A DNA stretch of 34,745 bases, taken from positions 1 through 34,745 of the IMG/VR virus record IMGVR_UViG_3300045588_000108. One strand, given 5' to 3'. The notes under the pieces were generated by a model that was not told the DNA's origin, made no database searches, and was given only the letters and a program-made list of their open reading frames with translations. The position numbers and the translations under genes were made by a program. This document shows, in pieces, positions 15,632 to 23,005 of the stretch. Numbering within the stretch: the first letter of the stretch is position 1; each line of letters begins with the position of its first letter. Source of the stretch: a virus.

Positions 15632-16186
15632 TTAAATCATTTTTAAATACTTCCAAATACAGCTCTTATACTTCCAAATCAAATAAATTACTCCTCCAAC
15701 CGGTATAAACCAGAAAAGCCAATAATAAGTGATAGTCTTCAAAACTTCTTTAGTCTTTTGAATCTCCCTTGCTTTTGCAACTACAGTACTGGACTTGGCT
15801 CCTTTGTCAATAAACTTTTTATCTCTTGAAGCCTCGGCATTAGTTTTTGCGTTTTTATTACTTTTGGTAGTTGTTTTTTCTTCCGTGAAGGAAGCGTTGT
15901 TCAACTCTTTTTTATTGCCGTTGTCGTCCGTAAACGTACTTGGCTTTGTGGGATCAATGGGAGTGTAATTTTTCTTGCTAGTTGTGGTTTCATCCGTGGA
16001 AGTAACCTCATTGGAAACTTTCACGTTGGAGTTATCCCGGACTGTCAAGTCTTTTTTGTCCGTTGTGGTTTGCTCTAGTGCAACTTTCTTGTCTGTATGG
16101 CTAGTTTGTGACTTTCGTGAAACACAACTGGTCATCCATAAAAGAATGAGCAAGAAGGAAAACCAAGAAAAGAGTGCTTTTTTCAT
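15632..16186 (-). CDS. Candidate unimolecular spanin (lipoprotein with C-terminal TM)
   Basis: This 184-aa protein has a signal peptide ending in a lipobox (LLWMTSC, Cys21), a long Ser/Thr/Lys-rich region, and a C-terminal transmembrane segment (about 151-171, TITYYWLFWFIPVGGVIYLI). An outer-membrane lipid anchor at one end and an inner-membrane helix at the other is the architecture of u-spanins such as phage T1 gp11, which fuse the two membranes at lysis. It follows the lysozyme gene with a four-base overlap. I see no other Rz/Rz1 pair in the window. Confidence 0.72.
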   Translation of the reverse strand: MKKALFSWFSFLLILLWMTSCVSRKSQTSHTDKKVALEQTTTDKKDLTVRDNSNVKVSNEVTSTDETTTSKKNYTPIDPTKPSTFTDDNGNKKELNNASFTEEKTTTKSNKNAKTNAEASRDKKFIDKGAKSSTVVAKAREIQKTKEVLKTITYYWLFWFIPVGGVIYLIWKYKSCIWKYLKMI

Positions 16187-16662
16187 TTTTTAAAGTATAA
16201 TTCTGATTCTAGTTGACGGCGTGAAATCAAGCCGTTATTAACTTTTCCCGCAGCTTTATTCCATTTTGCAAATTCAATCGCAATGGATGGATCATTCGGG
16301 TTTGCATTTACTTTTTTAAGCAGTGTGCTATCTCCTAAACCTTCAGCAACAGTATCAATATCAATATCGGTTCCCACATTGTAGGCAAAGCTTAGTATAG
16401 CGTTGTATTGATTTTGATTCACGTTTGATTTGACTAGTGAGTTGACTTCTTTTACAAATTGCGCGACAATAATGGAGAATATTTCAACTCCATAAGCCCT
16501 TGTAATTGGGGCATCTTTCATTGTTACTTTTCGACCATTAGGGTAAAAAGTGTTTCCAAAGCCAATAGTAGGCTTGCCACCTGAACATAAATAAGGAACC
16601 GCAGAAAAGCCCTCACGCTGTTGTAAAAAAGTTGCTCCGGTACTATCAATATTTCTTGTCAT
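16183..16662 (-). CDS. GH24 lysozyme (endolysin)
   Basis: This 159-aa muramidase of the T4-lysozyme family cleaves peptidoglycan at lysis. The family triad is visible with spacing E-8-C-5-T: Glu17 (QREGF), Cys26 (PYLCSGG) and Thr32 (PTIGFGNT). Cys replaces the more usual Asp, a variant known among phage endolysins. There is no signal peptide or SAR segment, so export would need a holin. The spanin candidate follows. Confidence 0.9.
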   Translation of the reverse strand: MTRNIDSTGATFLQQREGFSAVPYLCSGGKPTIGFGNTFYPNGRKVTMKDAPITRAYGVEIFSIIVAQFVKEVNSLVKSNVNQNQYNAILSFAYNVGTDIDIDTVAEGLGDSTLLKKVNANPNDPSIAIEFAKWNKAAGKVNNGLISRRQLESELYFKK

Positions 16663-16686
16663 TTGTAGTTAGAATTAACCCCCGAA

Positions 16687-16720
16687 GGGTGTAGTCGAGC
16701 CGCACTGGCTTCGACTACCC
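16687..16720. terminator. Hairpin between capsid and lysis genes
   Basis: An inverted repeat with arms near 16687-16701 and 16707-16720 (GTAGTCGA ... TCGACTAC core) forms a strong stem with small bulges. On the plus strand it is followed by TTTT, on the minus strand by only TT. It probably attenuates transcription after the highly expressed capsid gene. The TTCGACT-rich stem also resembles repeats common in Flavobacterium intergenic DNA (from memory). Confidence 0.5.
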
Positions 16721-16739
16721 TTTTAAAAAATCAGATTAA

Positions 16740-17735
16740 CTATCCTATGATAGCGGCTACACCTTCATCTCGGATGGCAATACCAATAAAGTAAAGCTCA
16801 AAACCGATAGTGTGTCGTCTGTTTTCTGGATCTAATTCTTTTGGTCTTGCATAACGGGTTACGGTTCCGGTTGCTTTGAAACACGTTTTTTCGTGCATAA
16901 TAACCGATGCCATTTGAACTCCGTCAGCTGCGCCAAAAGCTACTTTTGTACCCGCAGTAAATGTTGGGTTGTATGTACTTTCGTAAGTTTTGAAACCGTA
17001 GTATGATTTAGAAAGGACTCCTTCAACAGCATTATGGTACTGTGTTTGGAAGGTTCTATCTTCATTCAACAAGTCGGCAACGTGATCTGGACATAATACC
17101 AGGATACGACCTTCTTTTGGTACCAAAAGTTTGTCTAGTTTTTTCTTCATTAAGGCAACATCTTTTGAGGTCAATGTTGGTCTTGCTCCGTCAACGGCTC
17201 CTGTACAAACTAATACTGGTGTGGTTGCACTATTGGCAGAAGGCGCGATAGAGTGTAAAGCGTGTTGTGCTGTTTTGTCCTCTAATTCCTCTCTGTGTTG
17301 TTCCTGAACGTCAGAAACTTTTTCGTATGGCAATGCGTATAATTCGGCAGCCGTTACGGTGGTATTGGTAGTTTCATATTTGTTCAAAGAAAGTACAACG
17401 TGGGTATCATCTCTACCTGCAGAAACAATTGGATAAACAGTATTGTTGATTAACACAGAAGGTGCTGCACCTCTTTTTGGTATTTTTATGACGTCATTGT
17501 CAACCCAAGATTGTTTACTTTTTAATAGTGATAACCAAGAATTATCGTGGCGAAATTTTTTCAACATTTCTTTCTCAGCCGTTTGATTTAAAACTGGCAA
17601 AGCGACAGGAGTAACACCCGCCATTTGAACACCGTGGTCGCTCATTCCGAAAGCGTGAGCCACGAATGATGCCCCAAGGCATAAAGCGAAAATAAATAAG
17701 ACTTTGAACAGTCCAGAAATTTTAAGATTTTTCAT
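16740..17735 (-). CDS. Major capsid protein with signal-peptide-like leader
   Basis: This 331-aa protein is encoded directly after the protease/scaffold gene. Its body resembles a HK97-fold capsid protein (GVTPVALPVLNQTAEKEML near residue 40, YYGFKTYES, VASVIMHEKTCF-type end). Unusually, residues 1-28 look exactly like a Sec signal peptide: Lys-rich start, hydrophobic core FKVLFIFALCLGASF, and cleavage motif AHA before Phe29. An alternative start at Met31 (17645) would remove this leader. The phage protease or host signal peptidase could also remove it. Confidence 0.8.
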   Translation of the reverse strand: MKNLKISGLFKVLFIFALCLGASFVAHAFGMSDHGVQMAGVTPVALPVLNQTAEKEMLKKFRHDNSWLSLLKSKQSWVDNDVIKIPKRGAAPSVLINNTVYPIVSAGRDDTHVVLSLNKYETTNTTVTAAELYALPYEKVSDVQEQHREELEDKTAQHALHSIAPSANSATTPVLVCTGAVDGARPTLTSKDVALMKKKLDKLLVPKEGRILVLCPDHVADLLNEDRTFQTQYHNAVEGVLSKSYYGFKTYESTYNPTFTAGTKVAFGAADGVQMASVIMHEKTCFKATGTVTRYARPKELDPENRRHTIGFELYFIGIAIRDEGVAAIIG

Positions 17736-17788
17736 ATTTGAATTTGATTTAATTTTAATAATTGATTTTACGAGTGGTTCGTGGCTTT

Positions 17789-18223
17789 TTATCCGAAGTA
17801 AGCCGCTTCAAGTTTTTTGAATTTCTCTGGGTCTTTAGTCATCATTTCCATCAACGCTTCCGGGTCTTGGGTTTGATAATCTTCCATAGTCCATTTGTCA
17901 CGTCCTGCGGCAGAGGCTCCTTCTTCCAATTGTGCGGATAGTTTTGTCACACCTGGCATTGCATCAATGATGGTTTTTGTTCCTTCAAAATCGGCATTTG
18001 CTAATTTTGTAAATTGTGGAGCTAAATCAGCCGTGAATTTTTTGTCCACAATCGCCTGATCTATTAATGCTTTTGCATTAGCTTCCAAAGTCGATTTTGC
18101 ACTTGCTTCCAACGTTTCTGTTTTACCTGCCTGTTCCTGAAGCGCGGTCAATGCGGCTTCAATTTGAGCATCTGTAGCATCAGCCGAAAGCTTTAGTCTA
18201 CTAATCAGTACGGTTCTTTCCAT
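17789..18223 (-). CDS. Possible nested scaffold from internal start
   Basis: Met211 of the protease gene (ATG at 18223) follows a Lys/Asn-rich linker (INNENKKQ) exactly where the protease domain ends. Initiation there would give a 144-aa helical scaffold alone, as with Mu I/Z and lambda C/Nu3. There is no extra evidence for translation from this ATG. Confidence 0.4.
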   Translation of the reverse strand: MERTVLISRLKLSADATDAQIEAALTALQEQAGKTETLEASAKSTLEANAKALIDQAIVDKKFTADLAPQFTKLANADFEGTKTIIDAMPGVTKLSAQLEEGASAAGRDKWTMEDYQTQDPEALMEMMTKDPEKFKKLEAAYFG

Positions 18224-18853
18224 TTGTTTTTTGTTTTCATTATTAATTTTCGGGATAATTGGAGCCGCAATTGCTTCTAGTATTTTAATACTTTCAGCAG
18301 TTACAATCTCTGTTTGGTCTAATATTGAATCAAGTAATCCATTAAGTTTTGCCTCGTTGGCCGTCATCCAGTAATCACCTTGAGCGAAAAATGCTTCGAT
18401 GTCCTCGACAGTCTTATTCATTTTAGTGGAATAAGCATTTTTATACTCGTCGGTTGTATTTTCCAACAACTTCAAATCGGCTTTAATGGTAACAATGTCT
18501 CCGTAGGTTCCCAGTTTTGGGCGGTGAATCATTATTTGTGAATTAGGATAGGCTACACTCGGAAACTGGGTCATAAAGTAAGTCGCTGCCGATGCTGCAA
18601 CCGCTCCAATTTTCACGGTTACATTAGGCAGGCGTTTTAGATCGTTACACATTTCTGTAGCTTCAAAGCAATTCCCTCCGGCGCTATTGATATACACTTC
18701 AACCTCTGTAATGCCTGTTTTTAAATAGTCATCTACAACGGCTCTAATAGTGGCGGAGGAACTTTGAGACCACTCACCAATACGGTCAATGATTTTTATG
18801 GTTCCGGTGGTTCCGGCACTGGATGCTTCAATAAATGTTTTAGGTTTTGCCAT
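17789..18853 (-). CDS. Capsid maturation protease with fused scaffold
   Basis: This 354-aa protein has residues 1-195 as a ClpP/S14-type serine protease: NSAGG oxyanion region (57-60), catalytic Ser88 (GAVAASAATY), His110 (IMIHRP) and probable Asp160 (QGDYWMTANEAKLNGLLD). Residues 211-354 are helical, Ala/Lys/Glu-rich sequence typical of a scaffold. In Mu and lambda the protease gene likewise includes a nested scaffold. It is the first gene of the minus-strand late operon. Confidence 0.87.
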   Translation of the reverse strand: MAKPKTFIEASSAGTTGTIKIIDRIGEWSQSSSATIRAVVDDYLKTGITEVEVYINSAGGNCFEATEMCNDLKRLPNVTVKIGAVAASAATYFMTQFPSVAYPNSQIMIHRPKLGTYGDIVTIKADLKLLENTTDEYKNAYSTKMNKTVEDIEAFFAQGDYWMTANEAKLNGLLDSILDQTEIVTAESIKILEAIAAPIIPKINNENKKQMERTVLISRLKLSADATDAQIEAALTALQEQAGKTETLEASAKSTLEANAKALIDQAIVDKKFTADLAPQFTKLANADFEGTKTIIDAMPGVTKLSAQLEEGASAAGRDKWTMEDYQTQDPEALMEMMTKDPEKFKKLEAAYFG

Positions 18854-19036
18854 TCAATACTTGATTTAATTTCCTTTTGAGATGACAAAGTTTGGCTTTT
18901 AATGCAGGGTAAAAAAAAGGAGGTTTTAATTTAGTAACTGTCCATTACTTAATTAGTTACGTACAGTTACTAAACTATAAGGTTAATTCAAAGTTTACTC
19001 TTAATTGTAACAACTTTGTGTCATAGAAATAACAGT
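18854..19036. promoter_or_regulatory. Divergent late control region with 12-bp inverted repeat
   Basis: This intergenic region separates the two divergent late operons. A perfect 12-bp inverted repeat, TTTAGTAACTGT at 18930-18941 and ACAGTTACTAAA at 18963-18974, is separated by 21 bases (arm centres 33 bp, about three helical turns). A third AGTTAC lies between them (18955-18960). Near-matches to the -7 element flank it: AAACTTTG (18893-18886, minus) and CAACTTTG (19011-19018, plus), both followed by a similar GT-rich stretch ending TCAT. Neither has a well-placed TTG, so both promoters probably need an activator (Mor/C-like) bound at the repeat. Confidence 0.62.
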
Positions 19037-19534
19037 ATGGCAAAGGAAAAAGAGAAGCGAATTGCTTTCGATTACTACACAAATCAAGGTTTAACAGCGA
19101 AAGCCATTTCAGAAATAGTAAATGTTTCCGAAAAAACCATAGGCGACTGGGTTGAAAAAGGCAAGTGGAAAGGTGTGCGCGATTCTAATATGAATAGCTC
19201 ACAAAACCGCGCCTCAAAAATCAAGGAACTTATCTCTGAATTGACGGAGCAACAACTCGAAATAAACCTCGAGGTTAAAGATGCAAAAGCGGTGGGCGAC
19301 AAAGAGCGCGTCATTGCGTTGCGGCAACAATCTGCGTCCATATCTCAGGAAGTGGCCATACAAACAAAAGCCTTGGAACGTATGGATTCCGAAAACAAAA
19401 TTTCACTTGGAATCTACCTCGAAGTAATGACGGATCTATTCAAGAACCTCGAACATTACGACAAAGACGTGTACTTAAAAACTTTGGACTTTCAAGAGTC
19501 CCATTTATCAACCATATCAATCAAACTAGGATAA
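19037..19534 (+). CDS. Terminase small subunit
   Basis: This 165-aa protein starts at ATG 19037; an in-frame TTG upstream at 19016 is not needed. An N-terminal helix-turn-helix (about 16-47, NQGLTAKAISEIVNVSEKTI, then GDWVEKGKWK) is followed by a helical coiled-coil region. This is the organisation of DNA-recognising small terminases such as Mu gp27 (DUF1804 class). It is the first gene of the packaging operon, before the large terminase. Confidence 0.82.
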   Translation: MAKEKEKRIAFDYYTNQGLTAKAISEIVNVSEKTIGDWVEKGKWKGVRDSNMNSSQNRASKIKELISELTEQQLEINLEVKDAKAVGDKERVIALRQQSASISQEVAIQTKALERMDSENKISLGIYLEVMTDLFKNLEHYDKDVYLKTLDFQESHLSTISIKLG

Positions 19535-19785
19535 TGAACGTATTCAAAATTATATTGAACCTAATGGTTCAAAAAGCCCCTTTAAGTCAATATTACCTAA
19601 ACATTGGAGCGCACTTTTTGAAAAAAGGAGCGGGTTTTCAAATAGGCCAAATTGTAAAAGAAAAACAGTTATACGAGGGAATGTGGCGCGTAAAAGTCAT
19701 TACCGGACTCTTCTATGATTTCAACACCAATAAGGTAACTCACACTGCCGAAAACCGAATTATCAAAGATGAAAAGAAACGATAA
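19534..19785 (+). CDS. Small protein between terminase subunits
   Basis: This 83-aa basic protein has an SH3-like central region (GAGFQIGQIVKEKQLYEGMW, then RVKVITG) that may be a small beta barrel. It begins at the base where the small-terminase stop ends and overlaps the large-terminase start by 17 bases. I do not recognise it. The tight overlaps suggest a packaging accessory. Confidence 0.62.
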   Translation: MNVFKIILNLMVQKAPLSQYYLNIGAHFLKKGAGFQIGQIVKEKQLYEGMWRVKVITGLFYDFNTNKVTHTAENRIIKDEKKR

Positions 19786-21289
19786 GGCCACTCTTGACCG
19801 CTACAAAAAGAAGCTCGAACTTTCCCGCTCGTTTTCGAATGTAAACCCATTTGAAACCGACAAAGAAAAGCGCGAAGCCATTGACGTTGCAAAAAAGAGT
19901 TTCCGGGCGATGGTGCAAAGATACTTCCCGCACTATGCGACATCTGAAACGCCTGATTTTCACATTGATTTTGCCAAGAAAGTACAGAAAAACAAAACTT
20001 TCAAGGGCTTTTCACAATGGGGTCGTGCTTTGTCAAAATCCGTGGTAAACGATATTTTATTGCCATTTTTTCTTTGGATAAACGGTGAGCCGGTTTACTT
20101 GGTTCTGGTGGGTAACAATGCCGACAGGGGCAAACAATTATTAGAGGATATTCGTGCGGAGTTCGAAAGCAACCCGCAAATTATAAATGATTTTGGGGAG
20201 CAATACAACCAAGGTTCTTGGGAGGACGGTTTCTTTATTACAAAAAGTGGTTTCATTGGCCAGTCGCTTGGTATGGGTCAATCCGTTAGGGGTTTGCGTG
20301 TAAAAAGTAAAAGACCAACGCATATTGTCTGCGATGATATCGAGACTAAAGATTTAAATCAAAACCCAGTGCGCCAGTTAAAAATGGCACGTTGGATTGA
20401 GCGGGATTTAATTCCGACAATGGATGGCGACATTCGAAGGTTTATCCAGGCGAACAATAGATTTGCTCCAAAGATGGTACAAACTATTTTACAGGAGTTG
20501 CACCCGGACTGGATTGTCCACGAAATCAATGCGTATGATCCCGTGACTTTTGAGCCAACTTGGAAGTCCAAATACTCTGCTACTTATTTCCAACAAATTG
20601 AAAAGGAAATTGGAGCATTGGCCGCAAGAGCCGAGTACAACAATCAACCCCATATTGAGGGAACAATTTTCAAGGCAGAGGACATTCAATATGCACCATT
20701 GCCAAAACTCAACACATTCAAAATCATTTTTGGATATTGGGATGTGGCCTATTCCGGCACACAAACTTCTGACTACAACGCCATCGTTGTTGAGGGATTA
20801 AAAGACCGTGATTTTTGGGAAATTGACTGCTTTGTACAACAGTGTAAAATGAGTGCCGCATTGGCATATATGTGTCAATTTCAACAATCATTACCGGATA
20901 CGGTTGTAGTCCATTGGGTATTTGAAAGCCAGTTTTGGAACGATGCTGTAGAGAGCGCCATTCGTGATGCCGAAAAACTGTTTAACTGCCGTTTAAACAT
21001 CATAAAAAGGGATAGACCGAGAGCGAATAAATACGATAGGATGTTGCAATTACAACCGTATTATCAAAATGGCCGTTTCTTTTACAGTGATAAATTAAAG
21101 CACAAAAAAGACCATCAAATTGCAATGCAGCAACTTTTTGGCATCGAACCAGGATACAACTCCAAGGATGATTATCCCGATGCAAAAAAAGGCGTTACGG
21201 ATGAGCTTGAAAAATATGTAACCTATGGAGGTTCTGAAAACAGCAGCTATAAATCGGGTCGAATGAACCACAATAATGATAGAATATGA
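19769..21289 (+). CDS. Terminase large subunit
   Basis: This 506-aa protein is the DNA-packaging motor, homologous to Mu gp28. The ATPase domain has a degenerate Walker A (GRALSKS, 85-91) and Walker B HIVCDDIE (185-192). The RNase H-like nuclease starts with GYWDVAYSG (Asp325) and has later acidic residues in DDYPDAKKG (about 465-475). Its stop overlaps the following start by four bases. Confidence 0.92.
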   Translation: MKRNDKATLDRYKKKLELSRSFSNVNPFETDKEKREAIDVAKKSFRAMVQRYFPHYATSETPDFHIDFAKKVQKNKTFKGFSQWGRALSKSVVNDILLPFFLWINGEPVYLVLVGNNADRGKQLLEDIRAEFESNPQIINDFGEQYNQGSWEDGFFITKSGFIGQSLGMGQSVRGLRVKSKRPTHIVCDDIETKDLNQNPVRQLKMARWIERDLIPTMDGDIRRFIQANNRFAPKMVQTILQELHPDWIVHEINAYDPVTFEPTWKSKYSATYFQQIEKEIGALAARAEYNNQPHIEGTIFKAEDIQYAPLPKLNTFKIIFGYWDVAYSGTQTSDYNAIVVEGLKDRDFWEIDCFVQQCKMSAALAYMCQFQQSLPDTVVVHWVFESQFWNDAVESAIRDAEKLFNCRLNIIKRDRPRANKYDRMLQLQPYYQNGRFFYSDKLKHKKDHQIAMQQLFGIEPGYNSKDDYPDAKKGVTDELEKYVTYGGSENSSYKSGRMNHNNDRI

Positions 21290-21708
21290 TTTATATTGAT
21301 AAAGAGTACTTAATCAGTTTTGCACAGGAGCGTTTTATTGACGAAAGTTCACAGGATGACCCTCTTATTCTAGACCAAATTGAGCTAACCCAAATTGCGG
21401 TTATCAAAAGTTATTTAGGAACGCGCTACGCCACCGAAACCGTGTTTGATGAAGTTGACCCAATACACAACGAAGTGTTACGTGAAATTTTGGCAAAGTT
21501 GGTGTTATACAAACTCATTCGCCGGAATGCAGCTCGCAAGGTTCCAAACGATTACAAAGAGCAATACGATGAGGCAATGAAAACATTAAAAGAGGTTTCC
21601 ATTGGCATTATCAAACTCGGGGGAGTTCCTCCTGCAGTGGATGAAACTGGAGCCATAATAAGCAATTCTATCTCAGGCAATTTAACCAATAAAGATTTTT
21701 ACATATAA
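21286..21708 (+). CDS. Mu gp36-like head protein (DUF1320)
   Basis: This 140-aa protein matches the DUF1320 layout: Tyr/acidic start IDKEYLISFAQERFIDESS, then AVIKSYLGTRYATE and a helical end (KLVLYKLIRRNAARKVPNDY). The family lies at the head-tail junction. In Mu the homologue is encoded further downstream; here it lies between terminase and portal. Confidence 0.8.
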   Translation: MIYIDKEYLISFAQERFIDESSQDDPLILDQIELTQIAVIKSYLGTRYATETVFDEVDPIHNEVLREILAKLVLYKLIRRNAARKVPNDYKEQYDEAMKTLKEVSIGIIKLGGVPPAVDETGAIISNSISGNLTNKDFYI

Positions 21709-22988
21709 TGGAAAATCCTTTCAAACAAGCCTACACGGCATTAGAAAATAAAATATTAAGGAACACTGACCCGCGCAAATTGAAAGCAGTTTCGGCGGCA
21801 ATGAGTGCCGATAAAAGCTATTCCAGACAATTGGAAATGGAGTCCGTAACAATGGCATCCAAAAACCTTGCAGAATGGAAAACAGCCATCCAGTTGGCCA
21901 CTGACCCCGAAAATCCTGATCGTTCCAGTTTAAGGACTTTATACGAAAACTTGATGCTCGACAATCACTTGGCATCGGTTATTGATTCAAGGATTCTATT
22001 TTGCCAACGCTCTACTTTTAAAATTGTAAGCGAAAGCGGAGAGGAAAACGAGGAGTTATCAAAACTATTGGAGCGTACTTGGTTTGAGGAATTAGTCCAT
22101 CTTATTTTAATGGCAAGATTTCAGGGAACTACTTTAATTGAGTTGTTTGATTTGGATGAACTTGGCGAATTAAACGAGGTGAACGAAATTCCTTTAGGCT
22201 ATTTCAATCCAAAAAAGGGCATCATTGTCAAAACGCCTGGAGAGGACAAAGGTTGGCCATACAAAGAAGGAACAATGGCAAATTACTACCTTCAAGTTGG
22301 AAAAGATAAAGACCTTGGTATGTTGGCCAAAGTAGCTCCAATTGTACTCGCCAAAAAACTGGGTATTGGTTCTTGGCTTGATTTTGTTGAAAAATATGGA
22401 GTGCCACCGCTTTTTATCACAACGGATCGTGAAGACGATACCCGTTTAAACCAATTATTTGAAGCTGCGCAAAATTTCAAATCCAACCACTTTATGGTGG
22501 GTCGTGGAAATGAGAAGTTTGAAGTGCCGTCCATATCCTCAAACAATCCATCGGGTGCATTTGACCCGCTTATTGAGCGTGCCAATTCTGAAATATCGAA
22601 ACGATTTTTAGGAGGTACCGGATTGACGGACGAGAAAGGTTTTGTGGGTAGTGTTGAAATTCAATTCAAACTCGCAAAAGACCGTTTTGAAAGCGATAAA
22701 TTAATGATTAAAAACGTGATGAACAAAATGGTCATTCCACGTTTAATCAAACTTTCGAGTGTTTATTCCGGCTTAAACGGTCAAACTTTTATTTGGGATA
22801 ATGCTGAAATTAGAACCTCCAAAGAAACTGCGGAGCTTGTTAACATTTTAGGCAGTCAATTTGAGATTGACCCGGAATGGGTAGAGCAACAAACCGGAGT
22901 GCCAATTTTAGGCCAAAAGGCTGCGGCTGGTTCCACCGACCCCTTGGCTCTTGACGCCGCTAAAAAAAAAAGTCTAGCGAAAAAATAA
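21708..22988 (+). CDS. Portal protein (Mu gp29, DUF935)
   Basis: This 426-aa protein is the portal ring through which DNA enters the capsid. DUF935 markers include SVIDSRILFCQRSTFKIVS, FVEKYGVPPLFITTDREDDT and the helical wing (KLAKDRFESDKLMIKNVMNK). It is shorter than Mu gp29. The last residues (KKKSLAKK) come from an A10 tract and an alternate reading; the -1 frame there runs without interruption into MuF, so the natural C-terminus is uncertain. Confidence 0.9.
   Translation: MENPFKQAYTALENKILRNTDPRKLKAVSAAMSADKSYSRQLEMESVTMASKNLAEWKTAIQLATDPENPDRSSLRTLYENLMLDNHLASVIDSRILFCQRSTFKIVSESGEENEELSKLLERTWFEELVHLILMARFQGTTLIELFDLDELGELNEVNEIPLGYFNPKKGIIVKTPGEDKGWPYKEGTMANYYLQVGKDKDLGMLAKVAPIVLAKKLGIGSWLDFVEKYGVPPLFITTDREDDTRLNQLFEAAQNFKSNHFMVGRGNEKFEVPSISSNNPSGAFDPLIERANSEISKRFLGGTGLTDEKGFVGSVEIQFKLAKDRFESDKLMIKNVMNKMVIPRLIKLSSVYSGLNGQTFIWDNAEIRTSKETAELVNILGSQFEIDPEWVEQQTGVPILGQKAAAGSTDPLALDAAKKKSLAKK
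22962..22971 (+). other. A10 slippery tract at portal/MuF junction
   Basis: The portal frame reads gct AAA AAA AAA Agt. A -1 shift here (or one extra A) bypasses the portal stop at 22986 and continues KSSEKITALFERL straight into MuF, giving an 859-aa fusion. MuF lacks any ATG near its start. Programmed slippage and homopolymer under-calling fit equally well. Confidence 0.5.
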
Positions 22989-23005
22989 CGGCTTTATTTG
23001 AACGG

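Noticed and set aside
19016-19036. TTG start for the small terminase
   Set aside because: The extra MCHRNNS residues overlap the promoter-like element; ATG 19037 gives a normal helix-turn-helix start.
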